Origin: Ruminococcus flavefaciens
Lineage (GTDB): Bacteria > Bacillota > Clostridia > Oscillospirales > Ruminococcaceae
Assembly (NCBI GenBank): GCA_023667045.1
Contig: JAMPAU010000004.1
Coordinates: 62,001 to 126,000 of the forward strand
DNA length: 64,000 bases
Direction of reading: 5' to 3'
Shown: positions 35,277-45,217 of the stretch, piece after piece
Layout of the letters: every line of letters begins with the position of its first letter
Position numbering within the stretch: the stretch's first letter is position 1
Position numbers and translations under genes: made by a program
The notes under the pieces: model-generated
Seen by the model: only the letters and a program-made list of their open reading frames with translations
What the model was told of the DNA's origin: nothing
Databases searched by the model: none

Positions 35277-37607
35277 ATGGCAGTAAAGCATATTCCAATT
35301 GCAACAATGAAATTCAGAGTAAGAGTCGTAATGACACTGGTCTTTTTTTTGCTGTTTCTTGTGGTGGCGGTAAACTTCTTTCATATTTCCGTGACCGAAA
35401 ATGAAAAGTATCAGGCAATGGCAAATGACCAGCATTTCGGCTCTATACTTATCTCAGCACACAGAGGTTCAATATACGATTCAAAAGGTTCAACCCTTGC
35501 AAAAAGTGCCTCTGTATACAAGGTCTTCCTTGACCCAAGACAGTTTCAGAAAGAACTCAAGTCCCTACAGGAGTCCATTGACTCACGCACAAAGAAAAAA
35601 CTTGACGGCGACTACAAGGCGGAATACGACGAGGACGGCAACGAACTTAATCCTCTGCCCGAATCCGCCGAGGCTTTCAAGAATGACGCTATAAATTTTC
35701 TTTCTGAAAAACTCGGCATAACTACCGAAGAAGTTTCTGAGGCAATGGAAGCTAACAACCAGTACAGCAGATTAAAGGAACAAGTTGAAAAGCCGATAGC
35801 CGATGAGGTACTGGCGTTTTTTGACCAGTATGAACTTATTTCGCTTAACGTCGAGGAAGATACAAAAAGATACTATCCGCACAATGAACTCGCCGCCTCT
35901 GTGATAGGCTTCACGTCTGCCGGCGGTGAGGGTATGTATGGCGTTGAGGCTTATTATGACGACTATCTCGCCGGAGTTAACGGCAAAACTATTTCGGCGA
36001 AAGACTCTAACGGCAATGAACTGCCTTACAGATATTCAAAGACCTATTCCGCTAAAAACGGCGATGACGTATATCTTACCATTGATTCAGAAATTCAGTA
36101 TACTCTTGAAAAACACCTTGAGGAAATGGTGACGGAATTTGAAGTGAAAAATCGTGCTTGTGCCATTCTCATGAACGCCAAGACAGGTGCTATTTACGGC
36201 ATGGCTACAAATCCGAGTTTCGACCTCAACCACCCGTATGAAGTCGCCGACCCTCTGGCTATCGAGAGAATCTCAAAGCTTACCGGAGACGCTAAAAAGC
36301 AGGCAGTCGGAAATGCCCTTGAGGCTCAGTGGAAAAACAAGTGCATTACTGAAATCTATGAACCGGGTTCGGTTTTCAAGGTAATCACAAGTTCGGCGGC
36401 GATTGAAGAAAACCTCATAGACCTTGCCAATGATAATTTTTACTGTTCCGGTTCTGTAACAATTCCAGGTGCAGCACCTATCCACTGCCACGACTGGAAC
36501 GGTCACGGAGCTCAGACTTTTCAGGAAGCTCTCACTCATTCGTGCAACCCCGCATTTATGGAAATAGGCTCACGGCTCGGCATTGATAAATTCTGTTATT
36601 ACTATGAAGCTTTCGGTCTTAAAGAACAGACTGGCATAGATTTGCCGGCAGAGGGCGTGGGAATCGGTTTTGAGGCAGAAAATATGTCTGAAGTTGACCT
36701 TGCTGTAAGTGCTTTCGGACAGGGCGATACTCTCACCCCTATAGAAATGATTACTTCTTACTGTGCGGCTATAAACGGCGGTTATCTGCTACAGCCGTAT
36801 GTAGTTGACAAGATTGTTGACGAAGACGGAAATGTAGTTCTCAAAAATGAAAGAACGGTACGCAGACAGGTTGTTTCAGAGGAGACATCTGAAAAAGTCA
36901 GAACAGCTCTCGGAAACGTAGTAACGGGAAGCAGTGGCGGTAATGTAAGCATAAAAGGATATTCAATAGGCGGAAAATCGGGAACGTCTGAACGTCTCAG
37001 TCTTGACAAGGATAAATACGGTGCTTCTTATGTATGCTTCACTCCTGTTGAAGACCCTGAAATAATTCTGCTTGTTCTTGCCGATATGCCCAATGAAGAC
37101 ATCGGCTATTACGGAAGTACCGTTGCAGTTCCGACAGCAAGACACATCTTTGAAGATGTTCTGCCTTACCTTGGCTATTACCCCGAATATACGGACGAGG
37201 AAGTTGAAGAACTTGACGTTAAGATACCGCTCCTTGAGGGTTCTATAAGCGACGCAAAGGCAACTCTCGAAGGTCTCGGTATTACATACGAAATAATCGG
37301 AAACGGCATTGAGGTTGTGGCACAGTCACCGCAGACTGGTTCTTCTGTAGCAAAGGGCGGTTGTGTATATCTCTATACCGAAAAGGGCAATAACATTGAA
37401 TATACAACAGTTCCGGATTTGCAGTATGCTACACCGGAAGTAGCCAACGAGACTATAACATACTGTCAGCTTAATTACGTTGCAAAGGGTGCGTCGGTAA
37501 AGAGGAATAACGCCGTTGTAAACAGCCAGTCAATTCCGGCAGGAACAAGAGTTCCTATCGGTACTACAATTGAACTGGAATTTATTGTAAACGAAAATCA
37601 AGATTAG
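35277..37607 (+). CDS. Septal penicillin-binding protein with PASTA domains (SpoVD/FtsI-like)
   Basis: This class B transpeptidase cross-links septal or spore-cortex peptidoglycan. The 776-residue protein has one membrane helix (about 15-35), a pedestal domain, and transpeptidase motifs S365-x-x-K368 (EPGSVFK), S422-C-N424 and K567-S-G569. Two C-terminal PASTA domains follow, at about 648-703 and 711-773; these are typical of SpoVD and PBP2x-type proteins. Whether it is the vegetative FtsI or the sporulation SpoVD is not clear; being the only such gene in this cluster favours the division role or both. Confidence 0.93.
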   Translation: MAVKHIPIATMKFRVRVVMTLVFFLLFLVVAVNFFHISVTENEKYQAMANDQHFGSILISAHRGSIYDSKGSTLAKSASVYKVFLDPRQFQKELKSLQESIDSRTKKKLDGDYKAEYDEDGNELNPLPESAEAFKNDAINFLSEKLGITTEEVSEAMEANNQYSRLKEQVEKPIADEVLAFFDQYELISLNVEEDTKRYYPHNELAASVIGFTSAGGEGMYGVEAYYDDYLAGVNGKTISAKDSNGNELPYRYSKTYSAKNGDDVYLTIDSEIQYTLEKHLEEMVTEFEVKNRACAILMNAKTGAIYGMATNPSFDLNHPYEVADPLAIERISKLTGDAKKQAVGNALEAQWKNKCITEIYEPGSVFKVITSSAAIEENLIDLANDNFYCSGSVTIPGAAPIHCHDWNGHGAQTFQEALTHSCNPAFMEIGSRLGIDKFCYYYEAFGLKEQTGIDLPAEGVGIGFEAENMSEVDLAVSAFGQGDTLTPIEMITSYCAAINGGYLLQPYVVDKIVDEDGNVVLKNERTVRRQVVSEETSEKVRTALGNVVTGSSGGNVSIKGYSIGGKSGTSERLSLDKDKYGASYVCFTPVEDPEIILLVLADMPNEDIGYYGSTVAVPTARHIFEDVLPYLGYYPEYTDEEVEELDVKIPLLEGSISDAKATLEGLGITYEIIGNGIEVVAQSPQTGSSVAKGGCVYLYTEKGNNIEYTTVPDLQYATPEVANETITYCQLNYVAKGASVKRNNAVVNSQSIPAGTRVPIGTTIELEFIVNENQD

Positions 37608-37626
37608 TACGGAGGCGGTTTTATTA

Positions 37627-39057
37627 ATGAAACTTAATGAATTGATTGAAGATTATTCGGGCAGTCTTGCGGAATGTGACATAACTTCCGTAACAGACGA
37701 TACACGGAAAGTCGAAAAAGGAAGTCTGTTTTTCTGCGTAAAGGGTGCAAAATTTGATGGTCATACGTCAGCCTCTGAAATGCTTGAAAAGGGTGCTGTG
37801 GCGGTAGTGTGCGAACATGATTTAGGTTTGGGCGAACGTCAGATTATTACGGAAAATTCACGCCGTCTTTATGGTAAAGCCTGCTCGGCGTGGTTCGGAC
37901 ACCCCGAAAGAAAACTGAAAATGATAGGCGTTACCGGCACTAACGGCAAGACTACCACAACAAACATTATAAAGCACATTCTTATGCAGAACGGTCACAA
38001 GACTGGTCTTGTCGGCACTATTCAGAACGAAATAGGCGACGAAATTTTACACACCGACAATACAACGCCCTTTGCTTTTGACTTCATGGCTCTGCTTGAC
38101 AGAATGGTTAAATCCGGCTGTGAGTACGTCGTTATGGAAGTTTCCTCTTTTGGACTGGTTCAGAACCGTATCGGCTCGTCGCATTTTGACGTTGCACTCT
38201 TTACCAACCTGACACAAGACCACCTTGACTATCACAAGGACATGGAAGACTACTATCAAGCTAAAAAACTTCTTTTCAGTATGTGTGATACGGCTTTATG
38301 CAATATTGACGACAGTTACGGAAAACGCCTTTACAGTGAAATATCCTGCAATGAACGCTCTTTCAGTGTTGAGGATAAGGCGGATTTCCGTGCAGAAAAT
38401 ATTTCAATAAAGGCTTCCGGCTCGTATTTCGACTTATGCTATAATGGTAAGTCCTATCCGGTAAAGACCAACATGACCGGAATGTTTAATATCTCTAACG
38501 TTCTTGGTGCTGTGGCTGTATGTATTGAGGAGGGAATACCTGTTGATGATATTATATCAGCGGTCGGAAACTACAAAGGCGTTAAAGGTCGCTGTGAGAT
38601 AATCCCGACCGGCAAGGACTTTACAGTGATATGCGACTATGCACACACTCCCGACGCTCTGGAGAACGTTCTGAGAAGTCTCAAACCCTATGCAGAAAAC
38701 CGCCTTGTGTGTCTTTTCGGGTGCGGTGGCAACAGGGACTCGGCAAAACGTCCTAAAATGGCACGTTCAGCATCAGAGTATGCCGACAAGCTCATAGTTA
38801 CGTCGGATAACCCACGTGACGAAAACCCAAAATCAATCATAAATGAGGTTCTCACGGGGCTTGCTGAAAGCAGTGTGCCGTATGATGTGGTAACAGACAG
38901 GCGTGAAGCTATTTATCATGCCTTGAAAACTGCTGAAAAAGGTGATATAATAGTACTTGCCGGAAAAGGTCATGAGGATTATCAAATTCTTGAAAATAAC
39001 AGGCACATTCACTTTGACGAGCGTGAAGTTGTGGCAGACGGTCTGAAACTTCTTTAA
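37627..39057 (+). CDS. murE: UDP-MurNAc-tripeptide synthetase (meso-DAP adding)
   Basis: MurE adds the third amino acid to the stem peptide. The 476-residue protein has the ATP loop GVTGTNGKTTTTNI near residue 102, DHLDYHKDMEDYYQAK, VICDYAHTPDALE, and DNPRDENP at about residue 398. The DNPR motif is the marker for enzymes that use meso-diaminopimelate, so the wall is probably DAP-type. It lies 19 bp after the PBP gene. Confidence 0.95.
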   Translation: MKLNELIEDYSGSLAECDITSVTDDTRKVEKGSLFFCVKGAKFDGHTSASEMLEKGAVAVVCEHDLGLGERQIITENSRRLYGKACSAWFGHPERKLKMIGVTGTNGKTTTTNIIKHILMQNGHKTGLVGTIQNEIGDEILHTDNTTPFAFDFMALLDRMVKSGCEYVVMEVSSFGLVQNRIGSSHFDVALFTNLTQDHLDYHKDMEDYYQAKKLLFSMCDTALCNIDDSYGKRLYSEISCNERSFSVEDKADFRAENISIKASGSYFDLCYNGKSYPVKTNMTGMFNISNVLGAVAVCIEEGIPVDDIISAVGNYKGVKGRCEIIPTGKDFTVICDYAHTPDALENVLRSLKPYAENRLVCLFGCGGNRDSAKRPKMARSASEYADKLIVTSDNPRDENPKSIINEVLTGLAESSVPYDVVTDRREAIYHALKTAEKGDIIVLAGKGHEDYQILENNRHIHFDEREVVADGLKLL

Positions 39058-39101
39058 AGCTCTCTGTCACCGGAAATAATCAACATTGGAGTTGTTATAA
39101 A

Positions 39102-40145
39102 ATGTCATTTTGGATAATAAATTTACTTACAGCACTGCTGTCATTTATCATTGCGGGATTTTCGGGCTTTAAGATAGTTCCTTTCCTGCACAGGCTGAAA
39201 TTCGGTCAGCCTATCAAAACAGAAGACGGTCCTCAGTGGCACGCCAAAAAACAAGGCACTCCCACAATGGGCGGATTCATGTTTATCCTTTCAACTATAA
39301 TCACATCAATAGCAGGCTACTGGATTTACCGCTGGAAAGTCGGCATTGATATGACCAATCCCGAAAACCACTATTCATTTTACCGTCTGCTGACGTGTAT
39401 AGTCTTTTCCGCACTTTTCGGACTTATAGGCTTTATTGACGACTTTATAAAGGTAAAGCGTAAAAACAACGACGGTCTCACGCCTATTCAGAAAATAATA
39501 TTACAGGTTATATTTGCGGTAGGATTTCTTTTTGCCATGAATAGATTCGGCGATACTTCTACAGTCATCAATCTTGGATTCTGGCAAAGTCCGCCCCTTA
39601 AAATTTTCTACTATATTTTAATGATACCTGTTATCATTTATCTGACAAATGCCGTAAACCTCACTGACGGCGTTGACGGTCTGTGCGGTTCGGTTACATT
39701 TGTTTCAATGCTTGTCTTTACTGTAGCGTGTTCAATTCTCAAACAGAGTGAAATATCATATTTTACAATGGCACTTGCCGGAGGCTGTCTCGGATTTCTT
39801 CTGTGGAATCTCAACCCTGCCAAATGCTTTATGGGCGATACCGGCTCAATGTTTCTTGGTGCGTCAGTAACAGCGGTAGGACTTGTGCTTCACAATCATC
39901 TGCTTCTGCTTCTCGTTGCTATGGTTTACATACTGGAAGCACTTTCAGTTGTCATTCAGGTAAGCTATTTCAAGTATACCAAAAAAACAAGCCCCGACCA
40001 TCAAGGAAAAAGAATATTCAAGATGACCCCTATTCACCACCACTTTGAGATGAGCGGTTTCGGAGAATACGATATAGTCATTACTTTTTCACTCGCCGGC
40101 ATTATTTTCGGAATACTGGGTATAATTTCATTGCTTGTATTCTGA
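39102..40145 (+). CDS. mraY: Phospho-MurNAc-pentapeptide transferase
   Basis: MraY transfers phospho-MurNAc-pentapeptide to undecaprenyl phosphate to make lipid I. The 347-residue, ten-helix protein shows GTPTMGGFMF, GFIDDFIKVKRKNNDGLTP, NLTDGVDGLCG, GDTGSMFLG and FKMTPIHHHFE. All the conserved catalytic aspartates and the HHH motif are present. It directly follows murE; murF, usually between them, is missing from the window. Confidence 0.97.
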   Translation: MSFWIINLLTALLSFIIAGFSGFKIVPFLHRLKFGQPIKTEDGPQWHAKKQGTPTMGGFMFILSTIITSIAGYWIYRWKVGIDMTNPENHYSFYRLLTCIVFSALFGLIGFIDDFIKVKRKNNDGLTPIQKIILQVIFAVGFLFAMNRFGDTSTVINLGFWQSPPLKIFYYILMIPVIIYLTNAVNLTDGVDGLCGSVTFVSMLVFTVACSILKQSEISYFTMALAGGCLGFLLWNLNPAKCFMGDTGSMFLGASVTAVGLVLHNHLLLLLVAMVYILEALSVVIQVSYFKYTKKTSPDHQGKRIFKMTPIHHHFEMSGFGEYDIVITFSLAGIIFGILGIISLLVF

Positions 40146-40187
40146 AAGCTCTAAACTTTCTACACGGAACAAATAAGGGAGGATTTA

Positions 40188-41429
40188 ATGACAGCACGCA
40201 AAAAAAAGAACAAATCAGCCGGAATCTTCCGGACTTTTATAGGCGATGGAAAACAGAGCGATATAAGCCTTTCATTTTTTGCTTATGTGATGATACTGCT
40301 TGTCGTAGGGCTTGTCATGATGTCGTCCGCAAGTTATGCGTGGGCTTACAGCGAACACGACGGAGACGGTTTGTTTTATGCCAAGAATCAGCTGAAAAAC
40401 GCTATTATAGGTTTTGTGGCGATGATTTTCTTCATGAAAATGGACTATCATAATTTCAAGAAAATCAAGCTGCCGCTTTTGAAAAAACTTAATATTGCCG
40501 GTCTGCTTTATTTTGTCGGATTTGTATTGCTTGTGCTTGTTCTTGCAATCGGTAATGATGAGGGCGGTTCTATGGGTGCTAAACGCTGGCTTGATATAGG
40601 ACCTATAAACCTACAGCCGTCAGAGGTCGCCAAGCTTGCTATTATAATATTCTTTGCCTACAGCATGGAAAAAGACGGCAAGAAAATGGATACATTCAAG
40701 ACAGGCATTATTAAATACGGTCTTCTCATGGGAGTATATGCAGGGCTTCTTTACTTTGAGCCACACCTTTCCGGTATCATACTTATCGGCTGTATATCAA
40801 TTGCTATGATTCTATGCGGAGGTGCAAACAGAAAACAGTTTCTTGCACTCGGCATAAGTGCAATTATCGCCGGAGTATCAGTAATTGCATACCAAGCGTC
40901 TCAGCCGGGCAGTTATGTTGCAACACGTATAAAATCATGGAAAGACCCTTTCGCAGATGTTCTTAATGATACATGGCAGACAGCTAATTCACTCATTGCT
41001 ATAGGTTCGGGCGGACTTTTCGGTTTAGGTCTCGGAAACTCACGGCAGAAATATTTATATCTTCCGGAAACAAAAAACGACTTTGTTTTTCCTATAGTCT
41101 GTGAGGAACTCGGATTCGTGGGGGCATTGGCTATAATAATAGTATTCTTTCTGCTTGTCGTTGAGGGATTTTCAATAGCCGTACGCTGTAAAGACCGTTT
41201 CGGAATGCTTATAGCCGTCGGAATAACCACACAGATAGGTATTCAGACAGTAGTAAACTTAGGCGTTGTGAGCAATCTCTTTCCAAATACGGGAATAAGT
41301 TTACCGTTTTTCAGCTATGGCGGTACGGCACTGATTATGCAGTTGGCGGAAATGGGCATAATGCTGAATATATCTCAGCAGAGGTATTCCCCGAAAGAAA
41401 AAACTGAATCACCGCCAGAAAAGGAGTAG
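40188..41429 (+). CDS. ftsW: Lipid II polymerase of the SEDS family (FtsW/SpoVE)
   Basis: FtsW polymerises lipid II at the septum together with its class B PBP. The 413-residue protein has about ten membrane helices and SEDS motifs: MMSSASYAWAYSEHDG, AKRWLDIGPINLQPSEVAKL, GSGGLFGLGLGNSRQKYLYLPE, ENDFVFPIVCEELGF-like KNDFVFPIVCEELGF, and FFSYGGTALI. Placement between mraY and murG supports FtsW or SpoVE over RodA. murD, often next to it, is absent. Confidence 0.94.
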   Translation: MTARKKKNKSAGIFRTFIGDGKQSDISLSFFAYVMILLVVGLVMMSSASYAWAYSEHDGDGLFYAKNQLKNAIIGFVAMIFFMKMDYHNFKKIKLPLLKKLNIAGLLYFVGFVLLVLVLAIGNDEGGSMGAKRWLDIGPINLQPSEVAKLAIIIFFAYSMEKDGKKMDTFKTGIIKYGLLMGVYAGLLYFEPHLSGIILIGCISIAMILCGGANRKQFLALGISAIIAGVSVIAYQASQPGSYVATRIKSWKDPFADVLNDTWQTANSLIAIGSGGLFGLGLGNSRQKYLYLPETKNDFVFPIVCEELGFVGALAIIIVFFLLVVEGFSIAVRCKDRFGMLIAVGITTQIGIQTVVNLGVVSNLFPNTGISLPFFSYGGTALIMQLAEMGIMLNISQQRYSPKEKTESPPEKE

Positions 41430-41433
41430 ACAC

Positions 41434-42573
41434 ATGAAAGTTTTAATATCATGCGGAGGTACGGGAGGTCATATAAATCCTGCACTTGCCATTGCAGATA
41501 TAATAAAATCAAAATATCCCGATGCGGAGTTTCTCTTTGCAGGAACTCCCAACGGCATGGAAGCCAAGCTTGTGCCAAAAGCCGGATATAAGCTTGAAAC
41601 GATAAAGGCGGCAGGTTTTCAGCGGAAGATTTCCCTTGAAAATGTAAAACGCAATATCAAGGCGGTTACATATCTTGCCATGTCGGGAAAGCGTTCAAAG
41701 GAGATTATATCTAATTTCAATCCGGATATAGCAATAGGAACAGGCGGTTATGCTTCCGGTGCTGTAATCCGGAAAGCCGCCAGAATGGGCATACCTTCGG
41801 CTATACATGAGCAGAACGCCTATCCCGGAGTAACAAATAAACTTCTTGCCAAAGAGGTTGACTATGTAATGCTTACTGTTATAGAGGCTCTCGACTTCAT
41901 GGACAAGGACAAATTCGAGTACAGCGTGACAGGTCTGCCAGTGCGTAGCAACATAAACACAATGAGCAAGTCGGAGGCAAGAAAAAAGCTGGGCTTAAAT
42001 GGTGATTTCACTATTCTTTCATTCGGCGGAAGTCTCGGTGCAGGCTGTATAAATGAAACTATGGCTGAAACTATCAAGTGGCACACTAAAAATAATCTCC
42101 GGATAAACCACATTCACGGTTACGGCGGTATGGGTAAAGATACTTTTCCGCAGGAGATGAAAAAATCCGGAATCCCTCTCAAATCAAATCGTCTGAGAAT
42201 CACAGAATACATAAACGACATGGACGTATGCCTTTCGGCTTGTGATTTGGTGGTGTGCCGTTCTGGTGCTTCAACACTTGCAGAACTTGAAACAGCCGGA
42301 AAAGCTTCTATACTTATACCGTCGCCGATAGTTGCCGGAAATCACCAGTATCACAACGCTATGGTTCTCGGAAAAGCCGGAGCTTCCGTTGTAATCGAGC
42401 AGAAAGACGTGACGAATGAAAGGATAATTTCCGAGATAGAAAAGCTTTACAAAGACCCCGATAAAGTTACGGCTATGTCGCACAGTGCCAGAGAGCTTTA
42501 TCTGAAAGACACTAACAAGCGTATTCTTGATGTTATTGACAAGCTGTACGCAAAGTCTCAGAGCAAAAAGTAA
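41434..42573 (+). CDS. murG: UDP-GlcNAc:lipid I GlcNAc transferase
   Basis: MurG makes lipid II by adding GlcNAc to lipid I on the inner membrane face. The 379-residue GT-B enzyme has the N-terminal glycine loop GGTGGHINPALAIAD, GTGGYASGAVIRKA, HEQNAYPGVTNKLLA, SFGGSLGA and VVCRSGASTLAEL. Complete. It starts 4 bp after ftsW with AAAGGAG upstream. Confidence 0.96.
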   Translation: MKVLISCGGTGGHINPALAIADIIKSKYPDAEFLFAGTPNGMEAKLVPKAGYKLETIKAAGFQRKISLENVKRNIKAVTYLAMSGKRSKEIISNFNPDIAIGTGGYASGAVIRKAARMGIPSAIHEQNAYPGVTNKLLAKEVDYVMLTVIEALDFMDKDKFEYSVTGLPVRSNINTMSKSEARKKLGLNGDFTILSFGGSLGAGCINETMAETIKWHTKNNLRINHIHGYGGMGKDTFPQEMKKSGIPLKSNRLRITEYINDMDVCLSACDLVVCRSGASTLAELETAGKASILIPSPIVAGNHQYHNAMVLGKAGASVVIEQKDVTNERIISEIEKLYKDPDKVTAMSHSARELYLKDTNKRILDVIDKLYAKSQSKK

Positions 42574-42625
42574 CACAAAACCGTTTCACAGCATAATATA
42601 CAAAAAAGTGCTGTGAGGTGGTATA

Positions 42626-43885
42626 ATGCAGAAACTTATAGTAAACGGTGGCAGACGGCTCAGAGGTGAAATAAAGTTGCAGGGCAGTAAAAACAGCAGT
42701 CTGCCGATTATGGCGGGGGCTGTCCTCTGCGGTGAAGAATGCGTACTTAATAACTGCCCTGAGCTTACTGACATATATTCGGCATCAAGAATAATAAATA
42801 ATCTTGGTTGTCGGTGCAGGTTTTCGGACAATACGGCGGTGATAAATTCCGCTGATATAAGCGTGACTGAAATTCCGGAAAAACTTATGCGTGAAATGCG
42901 TTCTTCAATAATCTTCATGGGTGCGGTTCTCGGCAGGACGGGCGAATGTACAGTAAGTATGCCGGGTGGCTGTGAACTCGGTTCACGACCTATTGATATG
43001 CACCTTTCAGCTATGCGGAAAATGGGCGTTGATATAAAGGAAAGTTATGGCAAGATTATATGCCATGCTGTTTCCGGAAAGGCTCACGGTGCTAAAATTT
43101 CACTGCCTTTTCCTTCGGTGGGGGCAACTGAGAATATTATTCTCTGTGCTGTGACCGCCGACGGCGAGACTGTAATAAATAATTCAGCACGTGAACCCGA
43201 AATATGCGACCTGTGCGGTTTTCTGAGGGCGTGCGGTGCGGAGATTTCCGGAGACGGCGAAAGCAGAATAGTAATAAAGGGCAAGGAAAAACTTCACGGC
43301 TGTACCTACAGCATAATGCCCGACAGAATAGCCGGAGCTACTTATCTTGCAATGACTGCCAGTACAGGCGGTGAAATTGTACTTACTAACGCTTGTGTCG
43401 CCGAAACTGAGCCGTTTATTTCTGTACTGGAGCAGACAGGGTGCAGTATAAACACTTATGATGATAAGATTTATCTGCGGAGCGGTTCACGGCTTAAAGC
43501 TGTAAAAGACAGAATACGCACTATGCCACACCCTGGTTTTCCGACTGACGCACAGGCGGTGCTTATGTCGGCGATTGTCACGGCAGACGGTACGAGTGTT
43601 TTTGAGGAAAATATTTTTGACTGCCGGTACAGGCATACTGACGCTCTCGTGAAAATGGGTGCGGATATACAGGTACTTGGCAAAATAGCAGTGGTAAAGG
43701 GTGTTTCCGGTCTTCACGGTGCAAATATTGAAGCTACTGATTTGCGTGGAGGTGCTGGAATGGTTGTCGCCTCGCTGACAGCAGAGGGGACTTCTGAAAT
43801 ATCAGGAATATACCACATTGACAGAGGATATGAAAAAATAGAAAATGCGGTCAGACTTCTCGGCGGAGATATTCGGAGAGTCTGA
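42626..43885 (+). CDS. murA: UDP-GlcNAc 1-carboxyvinyltransferase
   Basis: MurA attaches enolpyruvate to UDP-GlcNAc, the first committed step of peptidoglycan synthesis and the target of fosfomycin. The 419-residue protein starts QKLIVNGGRRLRGEIKLQGS with the KN pair (GSKNSSLPIMA), and has PGGCELGSRPIDMHL with the active-site Cys. The RAGA-like DLRGGAGMV is near residue 373. GAGGTGG lies upstream of the ATG. Confidence 0.95.
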   Translation: MQKLIVNGGRRLRGEIKLQGSKNSSLPIMAGAVLCGEECVLNNCPELTDIYSASRIINNLGCRCRFSDNTAVINSADISVTEIPEKLMREMRSSIIFMGAVLGRTGECTVSMPGGCELGSRPIDMHLSAMRKMGVDIKESYGKIICHAVSGKAHGAKISLPFPSVGATENIILCAVTADGETVINNSAREPEICDLCGFLRACGAEISGDGESRIVIKGKEKLHGCTYSIMPDRIAGATYLAMTASTGGEIVLTNACVAETEPFISVLEQTGCSINTYDDKIYLRSGSRLKAVKDRIRTMPHPGFPTDAQAVLMSAIVTADGTSVFEENIFDCRYRHTDALVKMGADIQVLGKIAVVKGVSGLHGANIEATDLRGGAGMVVASLTAEGTSEISGIYHIDRGYEKIENAVRLLGGDIRRV

Positions 43886-43900
43886 ATTTATGGAGAAAAT

Positions 43901-45040
43901 ATGAAAGATGTTGAGAAAACTAACATTGAAAGAGCAAACAGCGGAAAACGTATGAGGAGAAGACGACGCAATATGAACCTTTATATTGCTGTCGTTCTTG
44001 TCCTTGTGCTTGTGGCTTTTGTGGCTATGAGCTATACGTTTTTGTTTAATATAGAAAACAGGGTTGTTATAGTTGTTGCCGGAGACCCCGGTGATACGGA
44101 AGAAGAAGCACAGCGTAAAGGCGACGAGGTAGCTGAAAAGTCCGGCGTGAAGAAAGGCGATAATCTTCTGCGTGTCAATACGGAAAAAAGTGCCGAAAGA
44201 ATATTCAAAAATGTATCTTTTGTCGAGACTGCCGAAGTACACAGAAATTTTCCGTCAACCCTTGAAATAAAAGTAACATATTGTGTTCCGTCATTCAATG
44301 TGGAATACAAGGGCGGTGTGCTTATAGTAAGCAAACTGGGAAAAATTCTCGAAAACAACAGTTTCCGTACTGACGGTCTGCCAACCATATCCGGTATTAA
44401 GCCGGCTACCACTGAGCAGGGAAAAATGCTGTATTCAGAAGACGAACACGAAAACGAGGCTCTTACTGCTATTATGGCAAGCATTCCGGAAGAAAATGAT
44501 ATTTCGGGCATAGATATGAGCGATGAGTTCGGAATAGTAATTACCTATACAAACGGCACTGTCTTCAAAATGGGAAACTGGAATGACGCTGAATACAAGC
44601 TTAATCTTGCATCAACCGTCATGAATGATGATTCGATAAAAGGAAAAAAAGGCTATCTGACTATGATTGGCTCAAACCAGTGTACCTTTAGGACAAGCAA
44701 CGAGCCAATCGGCGTGATTGGCACTGAACCGCCGATACAGACAGATACGGACGGCAACCCCGTAACGCAGAATGTAAGGGAAGAAGTTAATCCCGAACAG
44801 GAAGCTATCTTCAGCGAGTTTAATTCAAGGGCAGACGAAGATAATACAGACGACCAAAATACATACAATAACGATTATGGATATACTTATGGCGACCAGT
44901 ACAGTTATGACCAGTATAACGGCGATGACTATAATTACGGCTACAGTGATTATGATTATAATGGCTATGATTACAGCTATGATTACAACAGCTATAATTA
45001 TGATTATGATAGTTATAACTGGGGCAATGATGCATGGTGA
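43901..45040 (+). CDS. ftsQ: Cell division protein FtsQ/DivIB with tyrosine-rich tail
   Basis: FtsQ (DivIB) is a bitopic component of the FtsQLB complex. The 379-residue protein has a basic cytoplasmic N-terminus, one membrane helix at about 26-48, a POTRA domain (about 53-128) ending in the family-like NFPSTLEIKVTYCVPSF, and a beta domain to about 270. The last ~58 residues are extraordinary: 20 tyrosines between 322 and 372, separated by Asp, Asn, Gly and Ser. By topology this tail is outside the cell. DivIB tails in other Firmicutes vary but I know of none this tyrosine-rich. Confidence 0.9.
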   Translation: MKDVEKTNIERANSGKRMRRRRRNMNLYIAVVLVLVLVAFVAMSYTFLFNIENRVVIVVAGDPGDTEEEAQRKGDEVAEKSGVKKGDNLLRVNTEKSAERIFKNVSFVETAEVHRNFPSTLEIKVTYCVPSFNVEYKGGVLIVSKLGKILENNSFRTDGLPTISGIKPATTEQGKMLYSEDEHENEALTAIMASIPEENDISGIDMSDEFGIVITYTNGTVFKMGNWNDAEYKLNLASTVMNDDSIKGKKGYLTMIGSNQCTFRTSNEPIGVIGTEPPIQTDTDGNPVTQNVREEVNPEQEAIFSEFNSRADEDNTDDQNTYNNDYGYTYGDQYSYDQYNGDDYNYGYSDYDYNGYDYSYDYNSYNYDYDSYNWGNDAW

Positions 45041-45120
45041 TGTCAATTTGTACAAAATGCCGTAAAAATCATCTGTTATATTGTCGGATTTGCAGAAAAT
45101 AAAAAATCTTTTTCGGGGAC

Positions 45121-45149
45121 TTGCAAAAAAGATAATATTATGGTAAAAT
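45121..45149 (+). promoter_or_regulatory. Promoter for ftsZ
   Basis: TTGCAA, 17 bp, TAAAAT with extended -10 TG, 68 bp upstream of the ftsZ ATG. It would let ftsZ be made apart from the upstream cluster. Confidence 0.7.
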
Positions 45150-45217
45150 AATAATTGTATTAGTGTGTAATCAATCTTTGATATAAAATTTAGGATAATG
45201 CAATAGGAGGAGTTTAA

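Noticed and set aside
43901-45040. FtsQ tyrosine-rich tail as a substrate of the BY-kinase at 55572
   Set aside because: FtsQ is a single-pass protein with its C-terminus outside the cell, while the kinase domain is cytoplasmic.
44820-45055. Antisense ORFs rich in His/Asn or Ile opposite the FtsQ tail
   Set aside because: They are products of the simple codon repeats on the coding strand.
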